Positions 27,081-34,839 of a DNA stretch of 64,000 nucleotides are shown here, in pieces. The position numbers and the translations under genes are program-made. Every line of letters starts with the position of its first letter. The stretch's first letter is position 1. The notes below the pieces were generated by a model. That model saw only the letters and a program-made list of their open reading frames with translations, was not told the DNA's origin and made no database searches. This DNA is from Edaphobacter flagellatus (lineage in GTDB: Bacteria; Acidobacteriota; Terriglobia; Terriglobales; Acidobacteriaceae): NCBI RefSeq assembly GCF_025264665.1, contig NZ_CP073697.1:1240001-1304000 (forward strand). Direction: 5' to 3'.

Positions 27081-27974
27081 TCAAACTCTTATTGCTGCCC
27101 GCAGCTTTGCGCTTCTTGCTCGCGGGTTCCGTCTCTCTTCGTCTTCACCGGCTACGACCGGCTTCTTCGTCAACACCTCATACACTCCGTTGCGCCCTGC
27201 CTCACGGAATGCATCTTTCACGAGCCGGTCTTCCAAGGAGTGGAAGCTGATCAACACCAGCCTCCCTCCCGGCTTTAGCAGAGATGGCGCGCTCTCAAGC
27301 AGCGTCCTGATCTCTCCCAGCTCGTCATTCACTCGAATTCGAAGCGCTTGAAAGGTCCGTGTCGCCGGATGAATCTTGTCACCTTTCATTGATGGGGCCG
27401 CGGCCGATACCACTCTGGCTAATTCCGCCGTCGTCGTAATCGGCCGGGCCCTCACAATGGCTCTGGCGATTCTCCGCGACCTCCTTTCCTCTCCGAATTC
27501 GTAAATCAGGTTGGCGAGATCTTCCTCGTCCGCCTGATTTACCACCTGCTCGGCCGTCTCCTCTGTGCGCGTATCCATGCGCATATCCAAAGGAGCGTCG
27601 GCTCGAAAACTGAATCCTCTGTGCGGCGCGTCCAACTGCAGACTGCTGACGCCGAAGTCGGCCAGTAGACCATCCAGACTCGCTGACGCAATCTCGTTCG
27701 CTGCCTCCGAAAACGCCTTCGGAATCAACCGAACCTCGGGCATCTCCGATCCAAGCTCCTTGTGAAGCTCCTCGAGCCTTGCCGTGGCTAATGCCATCGC
27801 CTCCGGATCGCGATCGAATCCGATCAACGTGCCCTTCGACCCGAGCCTCCTCGCAATCTCCGAGGAGTGGCCCGCAAGCCCGAGCGTGGCATCGGCTATA
27901 ACACTGCCTTGCCGCACATTCAGGTACTCCAAAACTTCATCGAAAAGAACCGGCACATGCTGCGGTTTGCTCAT
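27081..27974 (-). CDS. rsmH: 16S rRNA (cytosine1402-N4)-methyltransferase
   Basis: SAM-dependent methyltransferase modifying C1402 of 16S rRNA (formerly MraW). The 297-residue protein starts MSKPQHVPVLFDEVLEYL and carries the family signatures DATLGLAGHSSEI, LIGFDRDPEAM, DGLLADFGVSSLQLD with RGFSFRADAPLDMRM, and the C-terminal VLISFHSLEDRLVKDAF, ending NPRARSAKLRAA. Note DFGVSS/DMRMD as expected for SAM and RNA contacts. It is the second gene of the dcw run, 40 bases after mraZ. Confidence 0.97.
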   Translation of the reverse strand: MSKPQHVPVLFDEVLEYLNVRQGSVIADATLGLAGHSSEIARRLGSKGTLIGFDRDPEAMALATARLEELHKELGSEMPEVRLIPKAFSEAANEIASASLDGLLADFGVSSLQLDAPHRGFSFRADAPLDMRMDTRTEETAEQVVNQADEEDLANLIYEFGEERRSRRIARAIVRARPITTTAELARVVSAAAPSMKGDKIHPATRTFQALRIRVNDELGEIRTLLESAPSLLKPGGRLVLISFHSLEDRLVKDAFREAGRNGVYEVLTKKPVVAGEDEERRNPRARSAKLRAAIRV

Positions 27975-28014
27975 ATCTTTCCCGCCTTCTGTGCTGCCCC
28001 TGGGGGCCTGCTAC

Positions 28015-28455
28015 TTACAAACCAAAATCTGCCAGTACTGCCTGATCGGCCTCGGTCATCGGCTGAGCCTGCAGCTCGGCCTTGAACGAATCGTGATTGA
28101 CGACCTCAAGAAACGTCTGCGAACCCAAAACCACGACGTCTCCCACCACATTTGCCGACTCCCGCAGGATCTGCGGCAATAACAACCGCCCCTGCGCATC
28201 CATCTCTGCCATCTGGCCGTAGTAGTTCGTCACGTCCAGAAACTTCTTTTTGGCCGGGTTCATGGAGGGGATCGCGGCCAGTTTCTCCTCGATCTTTTCC
28301 CACTCCTTCATCGGGTAAATCTCCGCCCGCTTCCCGTCCTTGCTGGTGATGTAGAACTGAGGCCCGTAGAGCTCATCGACCCGGCGCTTGAAGTCGGCAG
28401 GGAGCTTCAATCTCCCTTTCTCATCAACGCGTGTTGGGTGATTTCCCCGAAACAT
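28015..28455 (-). CDS. mraZ: Transcriptional regulator MraZ
   Basis: DNA-binding regulator of the dcw operon, built of two SpoVT/AbrB-like halves. With the ATG at 28455 the protein has 146 residues, the usual size, starts MFRGNHPTRVDEKGRLKLP and has the second DxxGR-type half at AEMDAQGRLLLPQIL. A GAGG ribosome site lies 6 bases before 28455; extending to 28500 would add an atypical 15 residues. It heads the minus-strand dcw run and probably regulates its own promoter through the repeats at 28539-28578. Confidence 0.95.
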   Translation of the reverse strand: MFRGNHPTRVDEKGRLKLPADFKRRVDELYGPQFYITSKDGKRAEIYPMKEWEKIEEKLAAIPSMNPAKKKFLDVTNYYGQMAEMDAQGRLLLPQILRESANVVGDVVVLGSQTFLEVVNHDSFKAELQAQPMTEADQAVLADFGL

Positions 28456-28538
28456 GACAACCTCGATACCCTTCCCAGCCAAACCGCCTGGAGGTGTCAT
28501 CTGAGGAGTAAACTTTCCCTAATCTTGCTTGGGATGGT

Positions 28539-28578
28539 CCTTTTCACTCCACTTTTGACCACTTCCATCCACATCCTT
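28539..28578 (-). promoter_or_regulatory. Probable MraZ operator: four 10-bp-phased repeats
   Basis: On the minus strand four consecutive 10-base units end GATGTGG, GAAGTGG, AAAGTGG and GAAAAGG. MraZ in mollicutes binds AAAGTGK-type repeats with 10-base period, and E. coli MraZ binds repeated TGGG boxes upstream of its own gene. Location 84-123 bases before mraZ fits autoregulation. Match is by eye. Confidence 0.6.
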
Positions 28579-28601
28579 ACCCAGCCAAAGCTCGCTGTAA
28601 A
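28574..28601 (-). promoter_or_regulatory. Possible dcw promoter
   Basis: On the minus strand TTTACA (28601-28596), 16-base spacer, TAAGGA (28579-28574). The -35 matches five of six, the -10 poorly. It directly abuts the MraZ-like repeats, which would then block the start site. Confidence 0.35.
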
Positions 28602-28642
28602 GCGGTAATTTGTGCTACTTAGGCGTTATTCCCACAATGGGT

Positions 28643-28651
28643 TGTGGATAA
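28643..28651 (-). promoter_or_regulatory. Perfect DnaA-box 9-mer upstream of mraZ
   Basis: TTATCCACA on the minus strand, about 190 bases before mraZ. One isolated box is close to what chance allows in 64 kb. The rest of the 28456-28873 gap is AT-richer than its surroundings and has no credible gene. Confidence 0.35.
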
Positions 28652-28831
28652 CTCAGCGAGTAGGGGAAATCAAGAAGGTAACCACTATAGGTTGTGTTGT
28701 AAAAGTTGGTTCATGCCATGGGAGACACTTGTGCGGGTGGTTGCAATCTGGTAGGCGAAATAAAGGCGAAAACGAGATGCTTTGCTGGGCCGCATTTTGT
28801 AGCCAAGATACGGAATGCGAGTTCAGTGACT

Positions 28832-28856
28832 TCGCTGCGCCAGAAATGACACGTTT
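28832..28856 (-). repeat. Dispersed GTCATTCCGAGCGAA-type repeat, copy 5 (inverted, partial)
   Basis: Reverse strand reads GTGTCATTTCTGGCGCAGCG followed by AAG; it lies downstream of the DUF2127 gene's far side, in the mraZ upstream gap. Confidence 0.45.
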
Positions 28857-28873
28857 GTGAGTTGGTAGAGCAC

Positions 28874-29428
28874 CTATCCAATAGGGGCTGCTGCTGACTG
28901 TTTTTCTACCCGCTTCTTGCGGAGCAGCCAGAGCAGATACCAGAGCACGGCGAGGTTGATCACCAGCAGGCTCAGGCGGAACCAGTTAGGATGGCGCGCT
29001 AATTCAAAGAGCTCCCATGGCAGGAACGACACGGTGAGGATCAGGGTCAGGTATTCAGCCCAGACCTTTTCCAGCATCAACCCAATGCCTTCGGTGAGCG
29101 CGAGAGCCGAATAAGCGAACGTTGCGAAGCCAATCTGCTTCAGCCGGTGTGCATCGATCAGATCGACCTTCTCCAGCAGCAGGTTGATGAACTTGCTCTC
29201 CTGGTCGAACTTCAGCGCGGCAGCGAGCTTCAACACCTCGTCGGCAAGATCCTTATGAAGCAGATGGATCGCACCAACGCCCAGGGCGAAGAAGAGCAAT
29301 GCTTTGCCCAGCTTGAAGAGACCGATCAGCATTAGGCCACGGTCGTGATGATGCACCGCCCCCGCTGCACTTTCCTGCGCGATCGGCATCTCAATCCATC
29401 CGTGCTCTGTTGTGAATTCGCTCTGCAT
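28874..29428 (-). CDS. DUF2127-family integral membrane protein
   Basis: A 184-residue inner membrane protein of unknown function. It has a His-rich cytoplasmic lead (AVHHHDRGLMLIGLFKLGKA, the DUF2127 opening), about four membrane segments (near 32-50, 98-118, 125-142 and 152-170), and a Lys/Arg-rich end LRKKRVEKQ. The family is widespread and uncharacterised. It stands upstream of the dcw gap on the minus strand, not obviously part of that operon. Confidence 0.8.
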   Translation of the reverse strand: MQSEFTTEHGWIEMPIAQESAAGAVHHHDRGLMLIGLFKLGKALLFFALGVGAIHLLHKDLADEVLKLAAALKFDQESKFINLLLEKVDLIDAHRLKQIGFATFAYSALALTEGIGLMLEKVWAEYLTLILTVSFLPWELFELARHPNWFRLSLLVINLAVLWYLLWLLRKKRVEKQSAAAPIG

Positions 29429-29598
29429 GCACTCTCAGTTGACGGACTCGCAGAGCAATTGTCAACGACCCAACCGCGTCACCCATATCACCCTTCACGC
29501 GCCATACTTTAACGATGCCATGCCATCCCTCTGCCGATGATGAAACGAAAAATGATTTCTATTTTCATTTCTCCACAGCACTAATTCGTCACAAAGAT

Positions 29599-31497
29599 TC
29601 AGGAATGCCTCGCGAGGACCTGTTCCATCATGCGGCTGAGATAAGGCCGTGCCTTCTCAAGCGCCGCCTCGGCAGTCAGGCCATAGCGAATACGTAGCGC
29701 ATCGGGTTTGCCGTGTTCGATAAAGGTGTCAGGCCAACCGATGCGCACGACGGGCGTGGTCTGCTCGAGATCACTCAGTGCCTCCATCACGGCCGAGCCA
29801 AAACCTCCGGCAAGAACGTGATCTTCAAGTGTGATGATGAGGCCGGCCCGTGAGGCGAAGTTGCTGACGCAGTCCTTGTCGATGGGCTTAGCGAAGCGCG
29901 GATTAATAACCGCGGCGGCAAAGCCTTCGTGCTCGAGCATCTCCTTCAGGCGCATTGCTTCGGGAAGCATCGCGCCGAGGCCGAAGATGGCGACGTCCGT
30001 GCGGCCGGGATCGCTGACGATCTCGGCTTTGCCGATTTCAAGAGCGACGGGCTGTGCTTTCGGTGTAACGCCGGGGCCGGTGCCGCGTGGATAGCGAATC
30101 GCGGACGGACCTTCATGCAGCATGGCGGTATACATCATGTCCTGCAATTCATCCTCGTCCTTGGGAACCATGTGGATGATGTTCGGAATGCAGCGCAGGT
30201 AGCTGATATCGAACAAGCCGTGATGTGTCGGGCCATCATCGCCGCTGAGACCGCCGCGGTCCATGCAGAAAACGACGGGTAAATTCTGAAGCGCGACGTC
30301 GTGCACGATCGGATCGAAAGCGCGCTGCAGGAAGGTCGAATAGATGGCGCAGAAAGGCTTGTATCCCTTGGTCGCCATGCCTGCCGCAAAGATGACCGCG
30401 TGCTCCTCGGCAATGCCGACGTCGAAGTAACGCTTCGGATGATGTGGCCGGAAGAGATCGAGCGCCGTGCCATTGGGCATGGCCGCCGTAATAGCGACGA
30501 CTTTGTCGTTTTTATCGGCGAGCTTCGAGAGGCTTTCGGCGAAGATCTCGGAGTACGTCTTTTGACCTGCAGATTTCGTCTCACCAGACTCGGGATCGTA
30601 CGGCCCTAACCCGTGGAACTTCTTCTGTTTCTCCATCGCAGGCTGGAAGCCTTTACCCTTCTGCGTGATGGCGTGCAGCACGACGGGCTTATTCTGCTGC
30701 TTGAGGAAGCGGAAGGTCTCGATCAGCAGAGGCAGATTGTGACCGTCGATGGGGCCGTAATAGCTGAGGCCAAACTCCTCGAAGAGCATGCCGGGGCCGA
30801 TCAAGCCTTTTGCGGCCTCTTCAGCTTTGCGTGCAACGTGACGGACAGCTTTGCCTCCGAACCTTTCGATCAGGCCAGCAGCCTTATCGTGCAGATGGCT
30901 GAAGGTTGGGTTGGCAGTGAGCTTATGAAAATATTCGGCGATGGCACCGACATTCTTGTCGATCGACCAGTCGTTATCGTTCAGCACAACGATCATCCGG
31001 CGCGTCTGCACGGCGATATTGTTCAGCGCCTCGAAGGAGATTCCGTTGGTAAATGCAGCGTCGCCTGCCAGCGCAATAATGTTTTCGTTGCCGCCTGCAA
31101 GATCGCGGGCCACAGCCATACCCAGGGCTGCCGACAGTGCCGTGCCTGCATGTCCTGCGCCGTAGCTGTCGTGCTCACTCTCGGTGCGAAGCATAAAGCC
31201 ATTCAGGCCATCGGGCTGCCGAATGGTATGAAAGCGATTCTCGCGTCCGGTTAGCAGCTTGTGGACGTAGGCCTGATGGCTGACGTCGAAGACAAAACTG
31301 TCAGTAGGCGTATCGAAGACGTAATGGAGCGCAATAGTCAGCTCCACGACGCCGAGATTCGGACCGATATGGCCGCCTGTCTTAGCGACTCCCGTAATCA
31401 GGCGTTCGCGAATCTCTTCGGCGAGCCTCTCCAACTCCACGGTAGAGAGTCGCTTCACATCATCTGGTGATTTAATTCTGCTTAAGATCCCGTTCAT
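29599..31497 (-). CDS. dxs: 1-deoxy-D-xylulose-5-phosphate synthase
   Basis: Thiamine-diphosphate enzyme condensing pyruvate and glyceraldehyde 3-phosphate, the first step of the MEP isoprenoid pathway. The 632-residue protein contains VELTIALHYVFDTPTDSFVFD, the SHQAYVHKLLTGR histidine region, the ThDP motif LAGDAAFTNGISFEALN (GDA where most family members have GDG), LNDNDWSIDKNVG, DGHNLPLL, and the C-terminal transketolase parts DVGIAEEHAVIFAAGMA and DRGGLSGDDGPTHHGLFD. Length is standard. Undecaprenyl phosphate for the dcw enzymes derives from this pathway. It stands alone on the minus strand. Confidence 0.95.
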   Translation of the reverse strand: MNGILSRIKSPDDVKRLSTVELERLAEEIRERLITGVAKTGGHIGPNLGVVELTIALHYVFDTPTDSFVFDVSHQAYVHKLLTGRENRFHTIRQPDGLNGFMLRTESEHDSYGAGHAGTALSAALGMAVARDLAGGNENIIALAGDAAFTNGISFEALNNIAVQTRRMIVVLNDNDWSIDKNVGAIAEYFHKLTANPTFSHLHDKAAGLIERFGGKAVRHVARKAEEAAKGLIGPGMLFEEFGLSYYGPIDGHNLPLLIETFRFLKQQNKPVVLHAITQKGKGFQPAMEKQKKFHGLGPYDPESGETKSAGQKTYSEIFAESLSKLADKNDKVVAITAAMPNGTALDLFRPHHPKRYFDVGIAEEHAVIFAAGMATKGYKPFCAIYSTFLQRAFDPIVHDVALQNLPVVFCMDRGGLSGDDGPTHHGLFDISYLRCIPNIIHMVPKDEDELQDMMYTAMLHEGPSAIRYPRGTGPGVTPKAQPVALEIGKAEIVSDPGRTDVAIFGLGAMLPEAMRLKEMLEHEGFAAAVINPRFAKPIDKDCVSNFASRAGLIITLEDHVLAGGFGSAVMEALSDLEQTTPVVRIGWPDTFIEHGKPDALRIRYGLTAEAALEKARPYLSRMMEQVLARHS

Positions 31498-31691
31498 TCA
31501 TAAACCTGCCTCGCAGAGTCTTCACCTCAGAATGATCTCCGCGCCAGCGTCAAAAGGCTCTCTCGGCCTTAGTCACGCCATCTCAAAGTATATCAACCGG
31601 TGCAGCAGACAATCAGGCGCGCAGGCGATCACACTGTCTGACTGCGAACGGACGTAGTCGTGAGCAGTGGACCGGAAACCTGAGTAGAACG

Positions 31692-32486
31692 TTAGATTTG
31701 CGAGTAAGGCAAAGGATTCAGAATCAGACTGTCGACATTGCTGACAATAGATTCGAAGCTATATCGCGGATCGGAGGACAGCTTTTTCCAATCGGGATCG
31801 GAACCAAAGCGCTGCCATCCTGCGCTCAACGCTTCCATGTCGGGAAAGGAAAGCATGTACGTCAGTTTGGGCAGGTTCGGCCCCACCAGCGCATCGCCAT
31901 AGAAGACCTGTCCGCAGCCGGCCTTCTCAAAGAATTTGAACTCGCCATGATGGAACATCTCCACCTTGCGAACATGATCTGCAGGTGACGGACTCTCGTA
32001 AGTACGCAGCTGAAAGATGCGCTTCGCCTTGGGATCTTTAATGGCAGGAGCAACAAGCTTCGGCCAGCCTTCGAAGGCTTTCAGCAGTGTGCTCTCGATC
32101 CTTTCAAATGGAGGCTCCTTTGCCGGGGCGCTCCAGAACGGCTCGGCCTGCTTCAGGAAATCGTTGTCGGCTGCAAGCAGCAGGTCGACGTTCGTCACTG
32201 TCTCCAGATTGGTGCCAGGGATCAGCACATAGTACGTCGGTGTCTGCGGGCCGAATTCGACGCGAAAAACTCCGATGGGCGAGAGACCTAGCCGGTTGAG
32301 CGCAGGAATCAGCGCGGTGGAGAAAAATTGATCTGCCAGCTTAGGCTGGGGGCCGCTGCGCAGGAGATATTTGCGGAGCTGGTAGTATTCGCGCGCATTG
32401 GTCGCCGACGACTGCGCTTCAGCAGTTGCGGCAAAAGAAGCGGCTGAGGTCGCAAGCGCGGCCTTGAGAAAATTTCTACGCTGCAC
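31692..32486 (-). CDS. Tat-exported NIPSNAP-family protein
   Basis: A 264-residue protein with a twin-arginine signal (MQRRNFLKAALATSAASFAA, cut near AEA). The mature part contains two ferredoxin-like halves of the NIPSNAP type, recognisable by YYQLRKYLLRSG and IFQLRTYESPSPADHVRKVEMF. Members have no established activity; some resemble monooxygenase-like barrels. It has no co-directional partner closer than 70 bases except the symporter upstream, so a shared transcript with it is possible. Confidence 0.8.
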   Translation of the reverse strand: MQRRNFLKAALATSAASFAATAEAQSSATNAREYYQLRKYLLRSGPQPKLADQFFSTALIPALNRLGLSPIGVFRVEFGPQTPTYYVLIPGTNLETVTNVDLLLAADNDFLKQAEPFWSAPAKEPPFERIESTLLKAFEGWPKLVAPAIKDPKAKRIFQLRTYESPSPADHVRKVEMFHHGEFKFFEKAGCGQVFYGDALVGPNLPKLTYMLSFPDMEALSAGWQRFGSDPDWKKLSSDPRYSFESIVSNVDSLILNPLPYSQI

Positions 32487-32558
32487 AGAGATCTCCTGAT
32501 ACGTCTCAGACTCTTGTTTCGCAGTTTAGCAAACCTTTCTCCAAGGTGCGGTAAACAC

Positions 32559-33956
32559 TTACTCTGCCATGCCTTCGATCACCGTTTCGCTCACGGGTTC
32601 AGCACCAAACTCGCCCTCCCACTTAGCGACAACAACGCTAGCCAGGCAGTTCCCCACCACATTGACCGTGGTGCGTGCCATGTCGGCGAGCGCATCGACA
32701 CCAAGCAGCACGAAAATCGGCTCCGAGGGCAACCCGAAGGTCGCGGCAGTCGCCAGCAGAATGACAAGCGTGGCGCGTGGAACGCCTGCCACTCCTTTGC
32801 TGGTCAGCATCAGGGTCGCCATCATCATCAACTGCTCGCCAATGGACATGTGCCGGCCGGCTGCCTGCGCGGCGAACATGCTGGCAGCAGCAAGATGCAG
32901 CGTCGAGCCATCGAGGTTGAAGCTATAGCCTGCCGGTATGACGAACGCAACGATGCGCCGTGGAACCCCAAGCGCCTCCATCGCCTCCATCGCCCGAGGC
33001 AGCGCTGCCTCGCTGGTCGCTGTAGCAAACGCAATCGTCGCCGGTTCCGCGACTGCCGCCAGAAACCTGCGCACAGGAACGCGGAAGAGCATCGCCACCG
33101 GAAGCATCACCAGCAGCCCGAACGCCACCAGCGCACCGTATATCGTCAGCAGCAGCTTGCCGAGATTCACCAGTACGCCAAGCCCCATGTGTCCGACGGT
33201 ATAGGACATCGCCGCGCCGACCCCGATCGGAGCCACATACATCACCACGTTGGTGAAGTTGAACATCACCTCGCTCAGGCTCTCGCAGAGGTGAAGCACA
33301 GGGGCTCGCTTTTTTTCGCTGAGTCCGGCAAGAGCAATGCCAAAGATCACAGCGAAGACGGCCACCTGCAGAATCTGGCCGTCGGCAACCGACTTCGCGA
33401 GATTCTCCGGGAAGACGTGAACGAGGAAGTCCTGCCAGTGCGCCGGTGGTGGAACCTGCGGAACATCCGCTGCCGAAACATGGGCAGGCATGGTGAGGCC
33501 GACTCCCGCCTTGCTGATGTTGATCGCGACCAGACCGACGACTAGTGCCAGCGTCGTCAGGACCTCGAAGTAGATGAGGCTCTTGATGCCCATCCGCCCG
33601 ACGCTTTTGAGATCGCCGTGCCCGGCAATGCCTGTGATCAGCGTGGCCAGAATCAGCGGCGCCACAATCGTCTTGATAAGACGAAGGAAAATATCGCTGA
33701 GGAAACGCAGCGAGACAGCGAAGTGAGGCGCGTCGAAGCCGAGCTCCGCTCCGGCAATCATGGCGACAAAGATCCAGGGGGTCAGCGTGCGGCGACGTGC
33801 GGCGAAGAAAGCAAGGAGCGCCACAGCGGTCCAGCGCAGCACAACCGCAGCGTGGGGAGCGCGGCTGTGCACGGCCAGGATAATGCCGCTTGCGAACAAT
33901 GCTATTGCTGCACCGATCAGGGTGCGTTCTGTATGTTGGTTCGTCACTTCGCGCAA
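32559..33956 (-). CDS. Dicarboxylate/amino acid:cation symporter (DAACS family)
   Basis: Inner-membrane transporter coupling uptake of glutamate, aspartate or C4-dicarboxylates to Na+ or H+. The 465-residue protein has the GltP/DctA fold: eight membrane segments, RLIKTIVAPLILATLITGIAG early, the Ser-rich re-entrant loop as FATATSEAALP, the NLDGST signature (SFNLDGSTLHLA) on TM7, and the second loop TSKGVAGVPRATLVILLAT. Specificity between glutamate and dicarboxylates is unclear. It runs ahead of the NIPSNAP gene by 72 bases. Confidence 0.9.
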   Translation of the reverse strand: MREVTNQHTERTLIGAAIALFASGIILAVHSRAPHAAVVLRWTAVALLAFFAARRRTLTPWIFVAMIAGAELGFDAPHFAVSLRFLSDIFLRLIKTIVAPLILATLITGIAGHGDLKSVGRMGIKSLIYFEVLTTLALVVGLVAINISKAGVGLTMPAHVSAADVPQVPPPAHWQDFLVHVFPENLAKSVADGQILQVAVFAVIFGIALAGLSEKKRAPVLHLCESLSEVMFNFTNVVMYVAPIGVGAAMSYTVGHMGLGVLVNLGKLLLTIYGALVAFGLLVMLPVAMLFRVPVRRFLAAVAEPATIAFATATSEAALPRAMEAMEALGVPRRIVAFVIPAGYSFNLDGSTLHLAAASMFAAQAAGRHMSIGEQLMMMATLMLTSKGVAGVPRATLVILLATAATFGLPSEPIFVLLGVDALADMARTTVNVVGNCLASVVVAKWEGEFGAEPVSETVIEGMAE

Positions 33957-34184
33957 GCATATCAGCTACAGAAACAGGAAAGCTTGGGGTAAAGCCCACG
34001 GGCAAAGTGATCCTCTACCCCGGTTTACTGTATAAAGAGCTTTACCTGCTAGAGAAGGGTTACCTTCCGCACCGGGGACCAGACTCCGTCTAAACGATCA
34101 GAGGGCACGTCTGTCTCCCGGGAAGTAAAACAACGATCCGACCAGACTCCCCCTGTTGTTCGGAAGCATTCGCCGAGGTCTGTC

Positions 34185-34772
34185 ATGCCTGGAACCGAGA
34201 ACGTCAAGAAGATCCGATCTATCTGCGCCTTAGCTTTCGTGATGAATCTCGCAGGCACAGTCGTCTGCCAGATGCCATCCAGCTCTGCTGCTCCTACGCT
34301 CAGCCCTCTGGGGCAGAAGCCATCCATCATCAGCCCGTTGGCGCAGCCCACCTTGTCACCTGGTGTGATTCTGCTGATGGAGCTTGAAGGGCGGTTCGCA
34401 CAGGCCGTCGCCGCAGGTGGAGGCAAAGCCTTCTCTGACTGGTTTGCCGACGATGGTGTCACTTTGAATAACGGTCAACTTCCCGTTTTGGGAAGAGCAG
34501 CCATTGCAGCCAAGGCACAGTGGGACCCCAAAGAGTACCAGTTGACCTGGGTTCCTGAAGGCGCGCAGATGGGGCCATCCAACGATATGGGTTTCACGTG
34601 GGGGCATTACGAAGGCCGCTCAAAAGACAAGAGCGGACAGCCGATTGTGATCTCAGGCAGATACATGACGGTGTGGAAAAAGATGCCCGATGGAAACTGG
34701 AAAGTGGCCCTTGACGCAAGCGCGAACGAGCCTGCTGCAGCAGGCGAATGCTGTGTCGTTCCAAAACCTTAG
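34185..34772 (+). CDS. Secreted DUF4440/SnoaL-like (NTF2-fold) protein
   Basis: A 195-residue exported protein with a signal peptide (ICALAFVMNLAGTVVCQ near 12-29) and a Pro/Ser-rich spacer. From about 60 comes a cone-shaped NTF2-like domain: ELEGRFAQAVAAGGGKAFSDWFADDG, then TWVPEGAQMGPSNDMGFTWGHYEG and GRYMTVWKKMPDGNWKVALD, all typical of DUF4440. No catalytic residues are identifiable. GAGG lies 6 bases before the ATG. It precedes a histidine kinase gene by 67 bases on the same strand. Confidence 0.75.
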   Translation: MPGTENVKKIRSICALAFVMNLAGTVVCQMPSSSAAPTLSPLGQKPSIISPLAQPTLSPGVILLMELEGRFAQAVAAGGGKAFSDWFADDGVTLNNGQLPVLGRAAIAAKAQWDPKEYQLTWVPEGAQMGPSNDMGFTWGHYEGRSKDKSGQPIVISGRYMTVWKKMPDGNWKVALDASANEPAAAGECCVVPKP

Positions 34773-34839
34773 TGGATGCGGCTACACCTAAAGTAGCAGT
34801 GCGAGCCCACCTTCAACTCTCCTACCATTTTGAGGGAAG

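Noticed and set aside
28612..28860. An 82-codon plus-strand frame in the mraZ upstream gap
   Set aside because: No ribosome site, odd composition, and its end lies in a dispersed repeat; the region looks regulatory.
28456..28873. Replication origin, suggested by AT-richness and a DnaA box
   Set aside because: Only one box, and no dnaA, dnaN or clustered boxes nearby.
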